A stretch of DNA of 64,000 bases. Source: an uncultured Lachnospiraceae bacterium. GTDB lineage: Bacteria > Bacillota > Clostridia > Lachnospirales > Lachnospiraceae. Below are positions 26,350-35,039 of the stretch, in pieces. Position numbers and translations under genes: made by a program. The notes beneath the pieces are model-generated. The model had not been told where the DNA came from, ran no database searches, and saw only the letters and a list, made by a program, of their open reading frames with translations. Position 1 is the first letter of the stretch. Each line of letters starts with the position of its first letter. The stretch covers positions 62,001 to 126,000 of the forward strand of contig CANTEG010000005.1 in assembly GCA_947652735.1 (NCBI GenBank), read 5' to 3'.

Positions 26350-27138
26350 ATGAGGATAAAGGTTCTTGTCATTAAGCATGATGTTAGAAGTGCGAATGAA
26401 TTAAAAAGAATGCTTGAGGCCAAAAGTGAGTTTTGTGTATGCGGTTGTATGACAGATGGACAGGAGGGTATGAAAGCAATTACAAAAAATAATCCTGATG
26501 TTGTTATCATTGATTTACTTCTTCCGAACATGGATGGAATTGCAATTATGGATGAGTTAAATAAGGATGGTGACAAAGGACTGAAGTTTATTGTAAAAGC
26601 AAATGCGAATCAGATAAAATTTGTTGAAAGGGTATATAAAGGGCAGCTTAATAATGTATACATAAGTATTATAGATGAATCTGCCAATGATGTTGATATA
26701 TGCCAGGAGGTGATAAATGCAAGTAAGACGAAGCTTAAGGGTATCTATGTTTACGAGTCGTCAGATGAGGCATATGAAAGTGCTCTTGAGTTGAATGTAA
26801 CAGAAATAATACACGAGATAGGGGTTCCTGCCCATATTAAGGGATACCAATATTTAAGAAGCTCCATTATTATGGCAGTAAAGGATATGGATGTACTTAA
26901 TTCGATTACAAAGCAGCTTTATCCGTCAATTGCGAAGGAACATGGGACAACCTCCTCGAGAGTGGAACGGGCAATACGTCATGCGATAGAAGTTGCATGG
27001 GGACGAGGAAAAACAGATACAATTAATGAGCTGTTTGGATACACAATGAGTCAGGGAAAATTGAAGCCTACAAACTCCGAATTTATAGCACTGATTGCGG
27101 ATAAAATAAGACTGGACAATAAGATGAAAAGTGCCTAA
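26350..27138 (+). CDS. Spo0A-like regulator with degenerate receiver
   Basis: A 262-residue protein with the Spo0A layout: N-terminal receiver, linker and a full C-terminal Spo0A DNA-binding domain ([51 protein letters not shown]). The receiver keeps the Asp of DLLLPNMDG (Asp55) but the acidic pair ADD reads IKH, the conserved Thr is Ala84 and the conserved Lys is Ile107. It therefore probably cannot be phosphorylated normally. The ATG at 26350 follows AGAGGGA; a longer frame from 26236 crosses the palindrome. It likely arose by duplication of the downstream gene and may act as a constitutive or antagonistic partner. Confidence 0.8.
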   Translation: MRIKVLVIKHDVRSANELKRMLEAKSEFCVCGCMTDGQEGMKAITKNNPDVVIIDLLLPNMDGIAIMDELNKDGDKGLKFIVKANANQIKFVERVYKGQLNNVYISIIDESANDVDICQEVINASKTKLKGIYVYESSDEAYESALELNVTEIIHEIGVPAHIKGYQYLRSSIIMAVKDMDVLNSITKQLYPSIAKEHGTTSSRVERAIRHAIEVAWGRGKTDTINELFGYTMSQGKLKPTNSEFIALIADKIRLDNKMKSA

Positions 27139-27184
27139 GTCGAAGGCTGTCGAACTCTTGTGGTAAAATCCTTGGAATTCGACT
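27138..27184. promoter_or_regulatory. Cluster of 0A-box-like sites between the two Spo0A genes
   Basis: AGTCGAA (27138-27144, 6/7), perfect TGTCGAA (27148-27154), exactly 10 bp further on, and inverted TTCGACT (27178-27184, 6/7) touching the -35 element. Matches to the Spo0A consensus TGTCGAA; autoregulation is inferred. Confidence 0.55.
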
Positions 27185-27212
27185 TGACAATGCAAAAATG
27201 AAATTATATTAT
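27184..27212 (+). promoter_or_regulatory. Sigma-A promoter of the second Spo0A gene
   Basis: TTGACA (27184-27189), 17-nt spacer, TATTAT (27207-27212), 52 nt before the start codon. Confidence 0.8.
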
Positions 27213-27264
27213 CTCCATATGGTTATCTTGATTGGTATGGAGAAATAGCTAAAGGGGAGATTAT

Positions 27265-28056
27265 ATGACTGAACAAAAGGTTCGGGTTGTAATTGCAGAT
27301 GCAGGCTATGAAATCCTATCAAGGCAGTTACAAGTTCAAAGTGGTGAAGCAATCGATGTTGTAAAAACGACTGAAGATGGCGCAGAGGTTTATGATATTG
27401 TATCTAATTTCAAACCTGATGTGTTACTGATAGATGTATTTATAACAAATGTAGACGGCTTAGAAGTCGTTGAGCAAATTCGTGCTAATGAAGAACTTGC
27501 AGGAACAAGTATTATTTTTATAACCAACGTAGGCTCTCCAAGAATTATAAGCATGGCTTTTAATCTTGGTGCAGACTATTATATCATGAAACCATGTAAT
27601 CCTGATATTTTATGCAAGAGAATCATGCAGATTGCAGGTCTGGCAAAAGAAGCTGAGACCGATGATGCAGAGGATGAAATTAAGGGAGGACATGAGCTAA
27701 GTACAATAGAAAATGACGTTACGGAAATCATAAGAGAAATAGGCATACCAGCACATATAAAAGGATATCAGTATATACGTGAAGGTATAATAATGTCTAT
27801 AAATGACATGAACATGCTCAATTATATTACAAAGCTTCTGTATCCGAGCATTGCAAAGAAATATAAAACTACCTCAAGCAGCGTTGAAAGGGCAATCAGA
27901 CATGCCATAGAGGTAGCTTGGAGCAGAGGAAAGATTGAGGTTATAGAGGAAATGTTTGGCTATACAGTCAGTGCAGGAAAAGGAAAACCTACAAATTCCG
28001 AATTCATTGCACTTATCGCTGATAAGCTACGCATAGAATACAAGATGCACGCGTGA
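27265..28056 (+). CDS. spo0A: Sporulation master regulator Spo0A
   Basis: A 263-residue Spo0A. The receiver has the phosphorylation Asp (Asp57 in [12 protein letters not shown]), the conserved Thr87 and Lys109 (YYIMKPCN). In the acidic pocket only one of the two aspartates is kept (ADAG instead of ADDN), so magnesium binding may be weakened. The C-terminal domain closely follows Bacillus Spo0A, including [19 protein letters not shown] and [17 protein letters not shown]. It has its own strong promoter with 0A-like sites. GGGGAG precedes the ATG. This is the better candidate for the functional master regulator of the pair. Confidence 0.9.
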   Translation: MTEQKVRVVIADAGYEILSRQLQVQSGEAIDVVKTTEDGAEVYDIVSNFKPDVLLIDVFITNVDGLEVVEQIRANEELAGTSIIFITNVGSPRIISMAFNLGADYYIMKPCNPDILCKRIMQIAGLAKEAETDDAEDEIKGGHELSTIENDVTEIIREIGIPAHIKGYQYIREGIIMSINDMNMLNYITKLLYPSIAKKYKTTSSSVERAIRHAIEVAWSRGKIEVIEEMFGYTVSAGKGKPTNSEFIALIADKLRIEYKMHA

Positions 28057-28073
28057 TGAAAGGAGATACGAAA

Positions 28074-28502
28074 GTGGCAACGCAAGGAACAAATGATGGA
28101 GGTTCCGGTATGAACAGGGCAAAGGATAAGTTTAACGGTTCAAGAAATGCCGGAACAAGAAATGCATTTGAGGCAAGGAATGGTGGATATTCTAACCGAA
28201 AACCGAAGCAGGGAAATTCAAAATACCAGCCGAGATATTCAGGTAAGGATGAGGATGACGATGATAACAACAGGAGGAGCAGACCGTCCAAGCCTAAAGA
28301 AAGCAAAACCGGCGTAACGCTGCCGGACAAAAATAAGACTATGCTTCGTCTTGAAAAGGAACAAAAGTCAATTAAAAAGAAGCAGAGTCGAAAAAAAGAA
28401 AGCAGCAGACCACAACCTAAGGTTAAGAGGGCGAATAATGTAAATTACACTCGTTCGTATGCAAATGGGGATTACGACGATTACGATGAATATTATGATT
28501 AA
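28074..28502 (+). CDS. Basic low-complexity hypothetical protein
   Basis: A 142-residue hydrophilic protein rich in Lys, Arg, Asn, Ser and Gly, with an acidic Tyr/Asp tail (DYDDYDEYYD). It is probably disordered and possibly nucleic-acid binding. No family recognised. A GTG start at 28074 lies 8 nt after AAAGGAG, 17 nt past the spo0A stop, so it is likely co-transcribed with spo0A. Confidence 0.55.
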   Translation: MATQGTNDGGSGMNRAKDKFNGSRNAGTRNAFEARNGGYSNRKPKQGNSKYQPRYSGKDEDDDDNNRRSRPSKPKESKTGVTLPDKNKTMLRLEKEQKSIKKKQSRKKESSRPQPKVKRANNVNYTRSYANGDYDDYDEYYD

Positions 28503-28516
28503 TGTGTTTTCGTAAA

Positions 28517-28546
28517 TAAAAAACCAGTCCAGGGACTGGTTTTTTA
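28517..28546. terminator. Bidirectional terminator
   Basis: AAAAAACCAGTC / GACTGGTTTTTT hairpin with A-run on the left and T-run on the right, between convergent genes. Confidence 0.85.
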
Positions 28547-28562
28547 TTTTGATTTCATGTTT

Positions 28563-28766
28563 TTATTCTTCAATTGTAAAGCTTCCTGATTCATCATCAT
28601 TAAATACATAATAAACTGCGTTTTCTTCAGGCTTTACATACAGGCTTAAAGATTTTAAATCAGCAGCTTTTTTTCCACTTTTTGTCCATATATTTTTTGC
28701 CGTTTTAACTAATGATGCTTCATCAATTTGTTTTCCATAATATTCAATATAGAAAGATGATTTCAT
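28563..28766 (-). CDS. Small conserved hypothetical protein (DUF6465-like)
   Basis: A 67-residue protein starting MKSSFYIEYYGKQID, with a helical middle and a C-terminal beta segment (LSLYVKPEENAVYYVFND). It resembles small Lachnospiraceae proteins of the DUF6465 type; I assign this from memory with modest certainty. AAGGAGG precedes the ATG. It is divergent from the large acidic protein, sharing a regulatory region that holds an 0A box. Confidence 0.6.
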   Translation of the reverse strand: MKSSFYIEYYGKQIDEASLVKTAKNIWTKSGKKAADLKSLSLYVKPEENAVYYVFNDDESGSFTIEE

Positions 28767-28864
28767 GTACTGTACCTCCTTATATATTTTTCATTTAATA
28801 GACCATTTTAATCTAACAGTACTAATGATATAACATTATTGTGAAAAAAGCAATAATAAGCTTT

Positions 28865-28871
28865 TGTCGAA
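28865..28871 (+). promoter_or_regulatory. Perfect 0A box
   Basis: TGTCGAA within TTTTGTCGAAAAAG, the extended Spo0A consensus, in the divergent region between 28766 and 29021. Confidence 0.55.
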
Positions 28872-28937
28872 AAAGAGTGTAATTTTGGTCAAAAACTATA
28901 TAATAATGTGTACGCTATGAGCAAATTTCAAAAAATC

Positions 28938-28966
28938 TTGTTAATTAAAGTGTTATATGATATAAT
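28938..28966 (+). promoter_or_regulatory. Sigma-A type promoter of the acidic membrane protein gene
   Basis: TTGTTA (28938-28943), 17-nt spacer, perfect TATAAT (28961-28966), 54 nt before the start codon. Confidence 0.65.
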
Positions 28967-29020
28967 TAGCCGTGCGATGGTCTGTTGCAAAAACTGCCGG
29001 TACTACTGCGGAGGTACAAA

Positions 29021-30595
29021 ATGGACGAGAATTATCTTGACAATCTATTAAATGATTTATCAAATGAAGAAGAACAACAAAATATAGATATAAACATATC
29101 AGAGGACTCAGGGGTAAATTTAGATTTATCGGATCTTGGGGATATCTCCCTTGATGAGCTTGATGAGCTTGATGATATAGATTTATCTTCCCTTGAGCTT
29201 GATGACATAGATTTTGATGATGTTGATGTCACAAAGCTTGATGGTGGTTCCATACCTGCTTCGGGAAACTCATTTAATGAACCGGGGGATTTTGACATGA
29301 GTGCCCTTCTTGAGGATGAGGAGGATATGCAGGATATGGCCTCACAAAGTATTGAGGACATTGCTGATATGATGCAGGCGGTTGAAGAATATCCAAGTGC
29401 GGATGCTTTAGGTGGGTATGCTGATACAGGTGTGCCTGATGGCTTTGCAGGTGCCGATGGCGGTGTTTTTGAGGAAGCGGAAACGGCACAGCAGTTTGAT
29501 GAGGACTTTATGGGTATGGTTATGGATGAGGAGAAAAGTGCAGAGGCTGTTTCTTCACAGAGTGCACCTGCTGGTGCTGAAGATACTACACCGAAAACTG
29601 CCGAGGAAATAGACCAGATGGATTTGGATGACTTATTTTCTGCTCTTGGAATAGACGATGACAAGTCAGATGATGAGGAAGATTATACGGCAAATCAGGG
29701 TAAGCTTGATGACTTGATAAATTCATCTTCAGAGTTTGATTTTGAGGATGGGGATATTTCTGATATAGAAGAAATAGAAGAAAAAGATGCAGGTGGTAAG
29801 AAGTCTAAGAAGCGGGGAAAAAAGGAAAAAGGCGAGAAGAAACCGTTATCCGTCATTTTGTTTGGTGAACCTGATGAGGACGAAGAAGAAGAAAACAAGG
29901 CACTTGAGGCAAAGAAAGCAGAAGAAAAGGCACAGAAACAGGCATTAAAGGAAGAAAAGAAAGCACAAAAGAAGGAAAAGCAAGCATTAAAGCAAAGAGC
30001 CAATTCCGAGAAAAAGAAAGCAAAGGAACAGGAAAAACAGGAAAAGCTTGCAGAGATAAGTGCAGAGCTGGAATTAGAGAAAGACGAAAAGAAAGTATCA
30101 GTGGCAGTTGTTGCGATTGTATTTTCTTTATTTGCTGTGCTTTGCGTACTTGTGGTGTTTGGTTCAAAGATATTTAGCTATTCACAGGCTGTCAAGAAAG
30201 CAGAAGATTATTTTGAAAGACAGAGATACAGACTTGCATATGATGAGGTGTCTGGTGTAGAGATTAAGGAAGATGATAAGACACTGCGCGACAAGATATA
30301 TACGATTATGTATGTGGAGCGACTTTACGAGTCTTACGAAAACAACATTTCCATAGGACATCCTGACAGAGCTTTGGATGCACTCATACGTGGTTTGGAG
30401 AAGTATGATTTACATTATCAGGAAGCGGTATCACTTAATATTGTTGCTGACATTGATTCCTGTAAGAGCAAGATAGTAGCTGCACTGAATGAGACCTATG
30501 GACTGTCAGAGGAGGAAGCATATGAGATTATTTCTCTTGATGGGCAGGCATATTCCTCTAAGTTAATGGAGATTTCCTCAAAGGTTAAACAATAG
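29021..30595 (+). CDS. Large acidic single-pass membrane protein of unknown function
   Basis: A 524-residue protein not assigned to a family. The first ~270 residues are extremely acidic, with DELDEL/DDIDLSSLELDDID repeats. A strongly charged Lys/Glu coiled-coil-like stretch (about 270-355) follows, then one membrane helix (about 358-382), and a ~140-residue helical domain outside. The orientation suggests a large cytoplasmic acidic tail. The ATG at 29021 follows GGAGG. It lies behind a sigma-A type promoter with a perfect 0A box 73 nt upstream of that promoter's -35, so it may belong to the Spo0A regulon. Confidence 0.6.
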   Translation: MDENYLDNLLNDLSNEEEQQNIDINISEDSGVNLDLSDLGDISLDELDELDDIDLSSLELDDIDFDDVDVTKLDGGSIPASGNSFNEPGDFDMSALLEDEEDMQDMASQSIEDIADMMQAVEEYPSADALGGYADTGVPDGFAGADGGVFEEAETAQQFDEDFMGMVMDEEKSAEAVSSQSAPAGAEDTTPKTAEEIDQMDLDDLFSALGIDDDKSDDEEDYTANQGKLDDLINSSSEFDFEDGDISDIEEIEEKDAGGKKSKKRGKKEKGEKKPLSVILFGEPDEDEEEENKALEAKKAEEKAQKQALKEEKKAQKKEKQALKQRANSEKKKAKEQEKQEKLAEISAELELEKDEKKVSVAVVAIVFSLFAVLCVLVVFGSKIFSYSQAVKKAEDYFERQRYRLAYDEVSGVEIKEDDKTLRDKIYTIMYVERLYESYENNISIGHPDRALDALIRGLEKYDLHYQEAVSLNIVADIDSCKSKIVAALNETYGLSEEEAYEIISLDGQAYSSKLMEISSKVKQ

Positions 30596-30624
30596 CAGTT
30601 TGTGAATTTACGAATGGAGACATT

Positions 30625-31230
30625 ATGGTAGCTATTATAGATTATGATGCAGGCAATATAAAAAGTGTTGAAAAGGCTGTTGAGTACCTTGGTGATACGG
30701 CAGTTATAACGAGAGACAGGGACTTGATTATTTCAGCGGATAAGGTTATTTTGCCAGGAGTGGGAAACTTTGGAGACGCAATGGATAAGCTGCGCAGATA
30801 CGGCTTAGATAAGGTTATATATGATGTGTGTGATTTAAAAAAACCATTTTTGGGCATATGTCTCGGATTACAGCTTTTGTACAAGACAAGTGAGGAGAGC
30901 GAAGGTGTTACCGGGCTTGGAATACTTGATGGTGAAATACGGAAAATACCAGATGCACCGGATATTAAAATACCCCAGATTGGATGGAATTCCCTCAATA
31001 TCAATGAGGGGGCAAGGTTATTTAAGGGAATCGAAAATAACTCTTATGTATATTTTGTACATTCTTATTATCTGAAATCTGCAAATTATGAGGATGTTGC
31101 TGCAAGCACAATGTATGGTGTTGAAATACACGCTTCCGTGGAAAAGGATAATATATTTGCATGTCAGTTTCATCCTGAAAAAAGCTCTGCGACGGGACTT
31201 GCAATTTTAAAGAATTTTTTAGAATTGTAG
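30625..31230 (+). CDS. hisH: Imidazole glycerol phosphate synthase subunit HisH
   Basis: Glutaminase subunit of the histidine-pathway enzyme, 201 residues. The nucleophile is the Cys of LGICLGLQLLY; the catalytic His and Glu are in CQFHPEKS. It delivers ammonia to HisF, encoded next after 31 nt. Other his genes are not in the window. Confidence 0.95.
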   Translation: MVAIIDYDAGNIKSVEKAVEYLGDTAVITRDRDLIISADKVILPGVGNFGDAMDKLRRYGLDKVIYDVCDLKKPFLGICLGLQLLYKTSEESEGVTGLGILDGEIRKIPDAPDIKIPQIGWNSLNINEGARLFKGIENNSYVYFVHSYYLKSANYEDVAASTMYGVEIHASVEKDNIFACQFHPEKSSATGLAILKNFLEL

Positions 31231-31261
31231 CTTTAAAATTGCTACATAAAAGGAGAGCTTT

Positions 31262-32023
31262 ATGCATACGAAAAGAATTATTCCATGTTTAGATGTAAAT
31301 AACGGCAGGGTTGTTAAAGGCATAAACTTTGTAAATCTAAAGGATGCAGGAGACCCTGTAAGTGTAGGCGCTGCTTATGATAAGGCTGGGGCGGATGAAC
31401 TTGTTTTTCTTGATATAACTGCATCATCAGATGCAAGAAATATCGTTGTGGATATGGTAAGGCGTGTTGCTGAAACGGTGTTTATACCGTTTACTGTAGG
31501 CGGCGGAATAAGAACCATTGAAGATTTTAAGGAGATATTGCGGGAAGGTGCCGATAAGGTGTCCGTAAATTCTGCAGCAATAGACAATCCGAGACTGATA
31601 AGTGATGCGGCTGATAAATTTGGTAGTCAGTGTGTTGTTGTGGCAATCGATGCAAGAAAAAGACAGGACGGCTCAGGTTGGAATATTTTTAAGCATGGGG
31701 GAAGAATCGATACAGGCATAGACGCTGTTTGGTGGGCTATGGAGGCTGACAGGCTTGGTGCAGGTGAGATATTGCTTACAAGCATGGATTGTGATGGAAC
31801 AAAGGCAGGATACGATACAGAGCTGACAAGGCTTGTAGCTGAAGCTGTATCTGTTCCGGTTATTGCATCAGGAGGAGCAGGTACAAAAGAACATTTTTAT
31901 GATGCACTTACGGAAGGAAAAGCGGACGCAGCACTTGCGGCATCGCTGTTTCATTACAAAGAACTTGAGATTATGGATTTAAAGGGATACCTTGCTGACA
32001 GGGGAATTCCTGTAAGACTTTAA
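31262..32023 (+). CDS. hisF: Imidazole glycerol phosphate synthase subunit HisF
   Basis: TIM-barrel cyclase of 253 residues forming imidazole glycerol phosphate and AICAR. The N-terminal [16 protein letters not shown] with catalytic Asp, [10 protein letters not shown] and [12 protein letters not shown] are all typical. AGGAGAG precedes the ATG. Paired with hisH. Confidence 0.96.
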   Translation: MHTKRIIPCLDVNNGRVVKGINFVNLKDAGDPVSVGAAYDKAGADELVFLDITASSDARNIVVDMVRRVAETVFIPFTVGGGIRTIEDFKEILREGADKVSVNSAAIDNPRLISDAADKFGSQCVVVAIDARKRQDGSGWNIFKHGGRIDTGIDAVWWAMEADRLGAGEILLTSMDCDGTKAGYDTELTRLVAEAVSVPVIASGGAGTKEHFYDALTEGKADAALAASLFHYKELEIMDLKGYLADRGIPVRL

Positions 32024-32041
32024 TTTGATTGGAAAATAGTT

Positions 32042-32476
32042 ATGATACATTTAGTTGAAAATTCTTTAACTGTTGAGGAACAATTATATCTTAGGAAAAA
32101 GGTGGGCTGGAACCCTATTTCAAGAAAACAGTCAGAGCTTTCCATAAAAAATTGTCTGTTTCATGTAAAGGCAGTTGATGATGACGGAAATGTAGTTGGT
32201 ATGGGAAGAATAGTAGGTGATGGTGCGGTTATTTCGTATATTCAGGATTTGATTGTGATTCCTGAGGTGCAAAAACAGGGCGTCGGCTCAATGATAATAG
32301 AGAGGCTCATACAGTATGTTGAATCGATAAGGGAAAAGGACACCACAATGATGCTTTGCCTGATGTGTGCAAAGGGTCGTGAGAACTTTTACATAAAGCA
32401 TGGTTTTGTGCCGAGACCTACGGAAACTTTGGGACCGGGAATGATACAGTATTTAAGGGAAGATAAAGTTTCCTGA
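32042..32476 (+). CDS. GNAT family N-acetyltransferase
   Basis: A 144-residue acetyltransferase. The acetyl-CoA loop is IPEVQKQGVGSMIIERL, followed by the C-terminal YIKHGF-type segment (FYIKHGFVPRPTETLGPGM). The substrate is unknown. It starts 18 nt after hisF and is probably the last gene of that unit, ending at a strong terminator. Confidence 0.85.
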   Translation: MIHLVENSLTVEEQLYLRKKVGWNPISRKQSELSIKNCLFHVKAVDDDGNVVGMGRIVGDGAVISYIQDLIVIPEVQKQGVGSMIIERLIQYVESIREKDTTMMLCLMCAKGRENFYIKHGFVPRPTETLGPGMIQYLREDKVS

Positions 32477-32486
32477 TTTAACCTAA

Positions 32487-32520
32487 AAAAGGCTGATGCG
32501 TTTAACATCAGCCTTTTTTA
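32487..32520. terminator. Bidirectional terminator
   Basis: AAAAAAGGCTGATG / CATCAGCCTTTTTT hairpin between the convergent acetyltransferase and HPr-like genes. Confidence 0.88.
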
Positions 32521-32526
32521 GATTGT

Positions 32527-32760
32527 TTAATCTGCTAAATATGGCTTGATAGCAGCCATAATGTCTTCGTCATTATCTTCAGTGTGTATGTTAAGATCAA
32601 TTGGTTTGGATATGTCTAAGCTGAATATTCCCATTATAGATTTTGCATCTATTACATATCTGCCGGAAACCAAGTCAAACTCAGCGTTAAATGCGCTTAT
32701 ATCATTTACAAAGCTCTTTACCTTTTCAATTGAATTCAGTGATACCCTAACTTCTATCAT
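32527..32760 (-). CDS. HPr-like (PTS phosphocarrier fold) protein
   Basis: A 77-residue protein with the HPr fold pattern: SIMGIFSLDISKPIDL matches the regulatory Ser46 region of HPr. The N-terminal HxRP active-site motif is missing, so it cannot serve as a PTS phosphocarrier and may be regulatory, like the HPr-like proteins common in Clostridia. An AGGAGG site precedes the ATG. It is divergent from mtaB. Confidence 0.75.
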   Translation of the reverse strand: MIEVRVSLNSIEKVKSFVNDISAFNAEFDLVSGRYVIDAKSIMGIFSLDISKPIDLNIHTEDNDEDIMAAIKPYLAD

Positions 32761-32859
32761 TTCTAGAACCTCCTTGTTTACATTTCATAAATATGTATGT
32801 TACTATAATATAAGCTATATACACAAAAGTCAATAATCGTTGGGAGAATTTTTAGTAAA

Positions 32860-34152
32860 ATGTTTGTAAATATAAAAGGAAAGAAAGTTTCCATATATAC
32901 ATTAGGATGCAAGGTTAACCAGTATGAGTCGGATAGTATGATGAATATGCTTGAGGCTGAGGGGGCATGTATTGTTCCTTTTGATGATAAGGCAGATATT
33001 TATATTATAAATACATGTTCCGTTACTAATATGGCGGAAAGAAAATCGAGACAGATTATTCACAGGGCAAAGAAAAAGAATAAAAATGCAATTATAGTGG
33101 CGGCAGGATGTTATGTTCAGGCGGCAGAGGACAGCCTCCGTCAGGATGAACATATCGATATTATTGTGGGAAACAACAGAAAGGGTAATATAGCAAAAAT
33201 CCTTGATGAATTTATTGAAACACACAGTGTGAATGATACCGTTATAGACATTAACAGTACGAATGAATATGAGCATATGGTTCTTGTGAAGCCAAATGAG
33301 CATTGCCGTGCATATGTAAAGATACAGGACGGCTGTAATAATTTTTGCAGCTACTGCATTATACCATACACCAGAGGAAGAATAAGAAGCAGAAAAAAGG
33401 AGGAGGTTATTACAGAGGTAAAAAGAGTTGTGTCATCAGGAGTTAAGGAGATTGTTCTTACGGGAATTAATCTGTCATCATACGCGGATGAAAACGGGAA
33501 TACACTTTTGGAGCTGCTTTTGGATTTATGTAATATATCAGGCTTATGCAGAATAAGGATGGGTTCTTTGGAGCCGCGGGTTATAACTGAAAAATTTTTG
33601 GCGGAGATAAGCAGGCAGGATAAAATATGCCCTCACTTTCATCTGTCCCTGCAGAGTGCCTGTAATGAGACTTTAAAAAGAATGAACCGAAAATATACGA
33701 TAGAAGAATATGAGGAAAAGTGCAGACTAATTAGGAAATATTATGACAGACCTGCAATAACAACGGATATTATAGTGGGCTTTCCAGGGGAGACAACGGA
33801 GGAATTTAACATTACAAGAAAGAATCTGGAACGGATAAACCTGTATGAAATGCATATATTTAAATATTCCAAAAGAAACGGTACAGTGGCATACTCCATG
33901 CCAAATCAGGTGTCTGACAAGGATAAGGAGGAGCGAAGCAACATCCTCATAGACATGGCGAAAAGGCATAAGGAGGAGTACGAGTGCTCATTTAAAGGTG
34001 AAAGCCTCCAGGTACTCGTCGAGGAATATGTGGAAGAAAATGGAATATATTATATGAAGGGGCATACGGAACGTTACATTCTTGTGCAAAAAGAATCGGA
34101 TGCGTGTACATGCAGAAATAGTATCAATAATATTCTTGAGGTCACATATTAA
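32860..34152 (+). CDS. mtaB: tRNA N6-threonylcarbamoyladenosine methylthiotransferase MtaB
   Basis: A radical SAM methylthiotransferase of 430 residues that makes ms2t6A at position 37 of tRNA. The N-terminal domain begins VSIYTLGCKVNQYESD, the MtaB signature, with Cys for an auxiliary cluster; the radical SAM motif is CNNFCSYCIIPYTRGR; a TRAM-like domain follows. The start has no strong ribosome site (AGAATTTTTAG only). Confidence 0.92.
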   Translation: MFVNIKGKKVSIYTLGCKVNQYESDSMMNMLEAEGACIVPFDDKADIYIINTCSVTNMAERKSRQIIHRAKKKNKNAIIVAAGCYVQAAEDSLRQDEHIDIIVGNNRKGNIAKILDEFIETHSVNDTVIDINSTNEYEHMVLVKPNEHCRAYVKIQDGCNNFCSYCIIPYTRGRIRSRKKEEVITEVKRVVSSGVKEIVLTGINLSSYADENGNTLLELLLDLCNISGLCRIRMGSLEPRVITEKFLAEISRQDKICPHFHLSLQSACNETLKRMNRKYTIEEYEEKCRLIRKYYDRPAITTDIIVGFPGETTEEFNITRKNLERINLYEMHIFKYSKRNGTVAYSMPNQVSDKDKEERSNILIDMAKRHKEEYECSFKGESLQVLVEEYVEENGIYYMKGHTERYILVQKESDACTCRNSINNILEVTY

Positions 34153-34185
34153 AAATAAAAAGAACAAAGTTTTAGATTAAGTAAA

Positions 34186-34217
34186 TAAAAAGCTCAGAAG
34201 AAAATATCTTCTGAGCT
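34186..34217 (-). terminator. Terminator downstream of tRNA-Glu
   Basis: Arms AGCTCAGAAG (34191-34200) and CTTCTGAGCT (34208-34217), followed on the minus strand by TTTTTA. Confidence 0.85.
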
Positions 34218-34224
34218 GTAAGAG

Positions 34225-34296
34225 CAGTTCGTAGGGGAATCGAACCCCTGTTTTCGCCGTGAGAGGGCGACGTCTTAGCCGCTTGACCAACGAACC
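34225..34296 (-). tRNA. tRNA-Glu (anticodon CTC)
   Basis: Minus-strand cloverleaf: acceptor arm GGTTCGT/ACGAACT (one G-U pair), D-arm GGTCAAGCGGCTAAGAC, anticodon stem TCGCC/GGCGA with loop CTCTCAC (anticodon CTC, reading GAG), and T-arm GGGGTTCGATTCCCC. The terminal CCA is not encoded. Confidence 0.93.
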
Positions 34297-34485
34297 ACGT
34301 TTGAACCTTTGTCAGTATAACAGAGGTTAATAATAATTGCAAGCTTTTTTTGTAAATTTTTTTATATATTATACTTTTTACAATTTTCACATATAAAATT
34401 ATGGTAGATTGCAGCCAAAATGAGAAATAAAACCACTACATTTTGTGGTATTGCATAAAAAACCACTGAAAATTGTATTTTTTTG

Positions 34486-34514
34486 TTGAAAGTGTAACAT
34501 ATATATTATATAAT
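34486..34514 (+). promoter_or_regulatory. Sigma-A promoter of the PH-domain gene
   Basis: TTGAAA (34486-34491), 17-nt spacer, perfect TATAAT (34509-34514). A degenerate copy of the 16-nt leader motif core (GGCTGATTTTCA) follows at 34517. Confidence 0.85.
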
Positions 34515-34576
34515 AAGGCTGATTTTCATTTGCTGGAAACTTTGTTTTCCTTAATTATATGCTGTTGGAGGATGGT

Positions 34577-34975
34577 ATGGTTGATGTAGTTTGGAATGAT
34601 AGAAAAAGAATAATTTTCGGTCTTCCCTGGACGTTTACAAAGTATGGTTTATCAGAAGACAGAATTTTTATTGAAACGGGATTGTTTAATCTAGGTGAGA
34701 ATGAGGTCAGGTTATACAGGATAATGGATGTTTCGCTGGAGAGAAAATTTTGGCAGCGCCTGTTTGGGTTAGGAACCATTACGTGTCATTCTTCAGATAA
34801 GACGATGGGCATATTTAAAATCGAAAATATAAAAAAGCCAAGTGAGGTCAAAGAGCTTATATCCTCTTATGTTGAGGAAGAACGTTCGCGAAAGAGGGTT
34901 ACAAGCAAGGAATTTATTGTCGATGACAGCGGTTCTGGAGATGATATAGAGGATGATGATATCGATGCGTTATAA
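34577..34975 (+). CDS. PH-like domain (bPH_2/DUF304 type) protein
   Basis: A 132-residue protein with the bacterial PH pattern: RIIFGLPWTFTKYGLSEDRIFIETGLFN, LYRIMDVSLERKFWQR and a G-x-I-T-C-H strand (spread over residues 10-75), then an acidic tail (GDDIEDDDID). No membrane segment. The ATG at 34577 follows GGAGG at 5 nt and is preferred to one 18 nt upstream. It has its own promoter and is likely co-transcribed with the next gene. Confidence 0.7.
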   Translation: MVDVVWNDRKRIIFGLPWTFTKYGLSEDRIFIETGLFNLGENEVRLYRIMDVSLERKFWQRLFGLGTITCHSSDKTMGIFKIENIKKPSEVKELISSYVEEERSRKRVTSKEFIVDDSGSGDDIEDDDIDAL

Positions 34976-35039
34976 AGACGTTTCAGTTTAAACACAATTT
35001 CTTATTAAATCAAATAAAATTTGGAAGGAGATTATGTCT

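Noticed and set aside
29032-29664. Long antisense open frame of 210 codons, serine-rich
   Set aside because: It is the shadow of the acidic Asp/Glu repeats on the other strand; no ribosome site and composition mirrors the sense gene.
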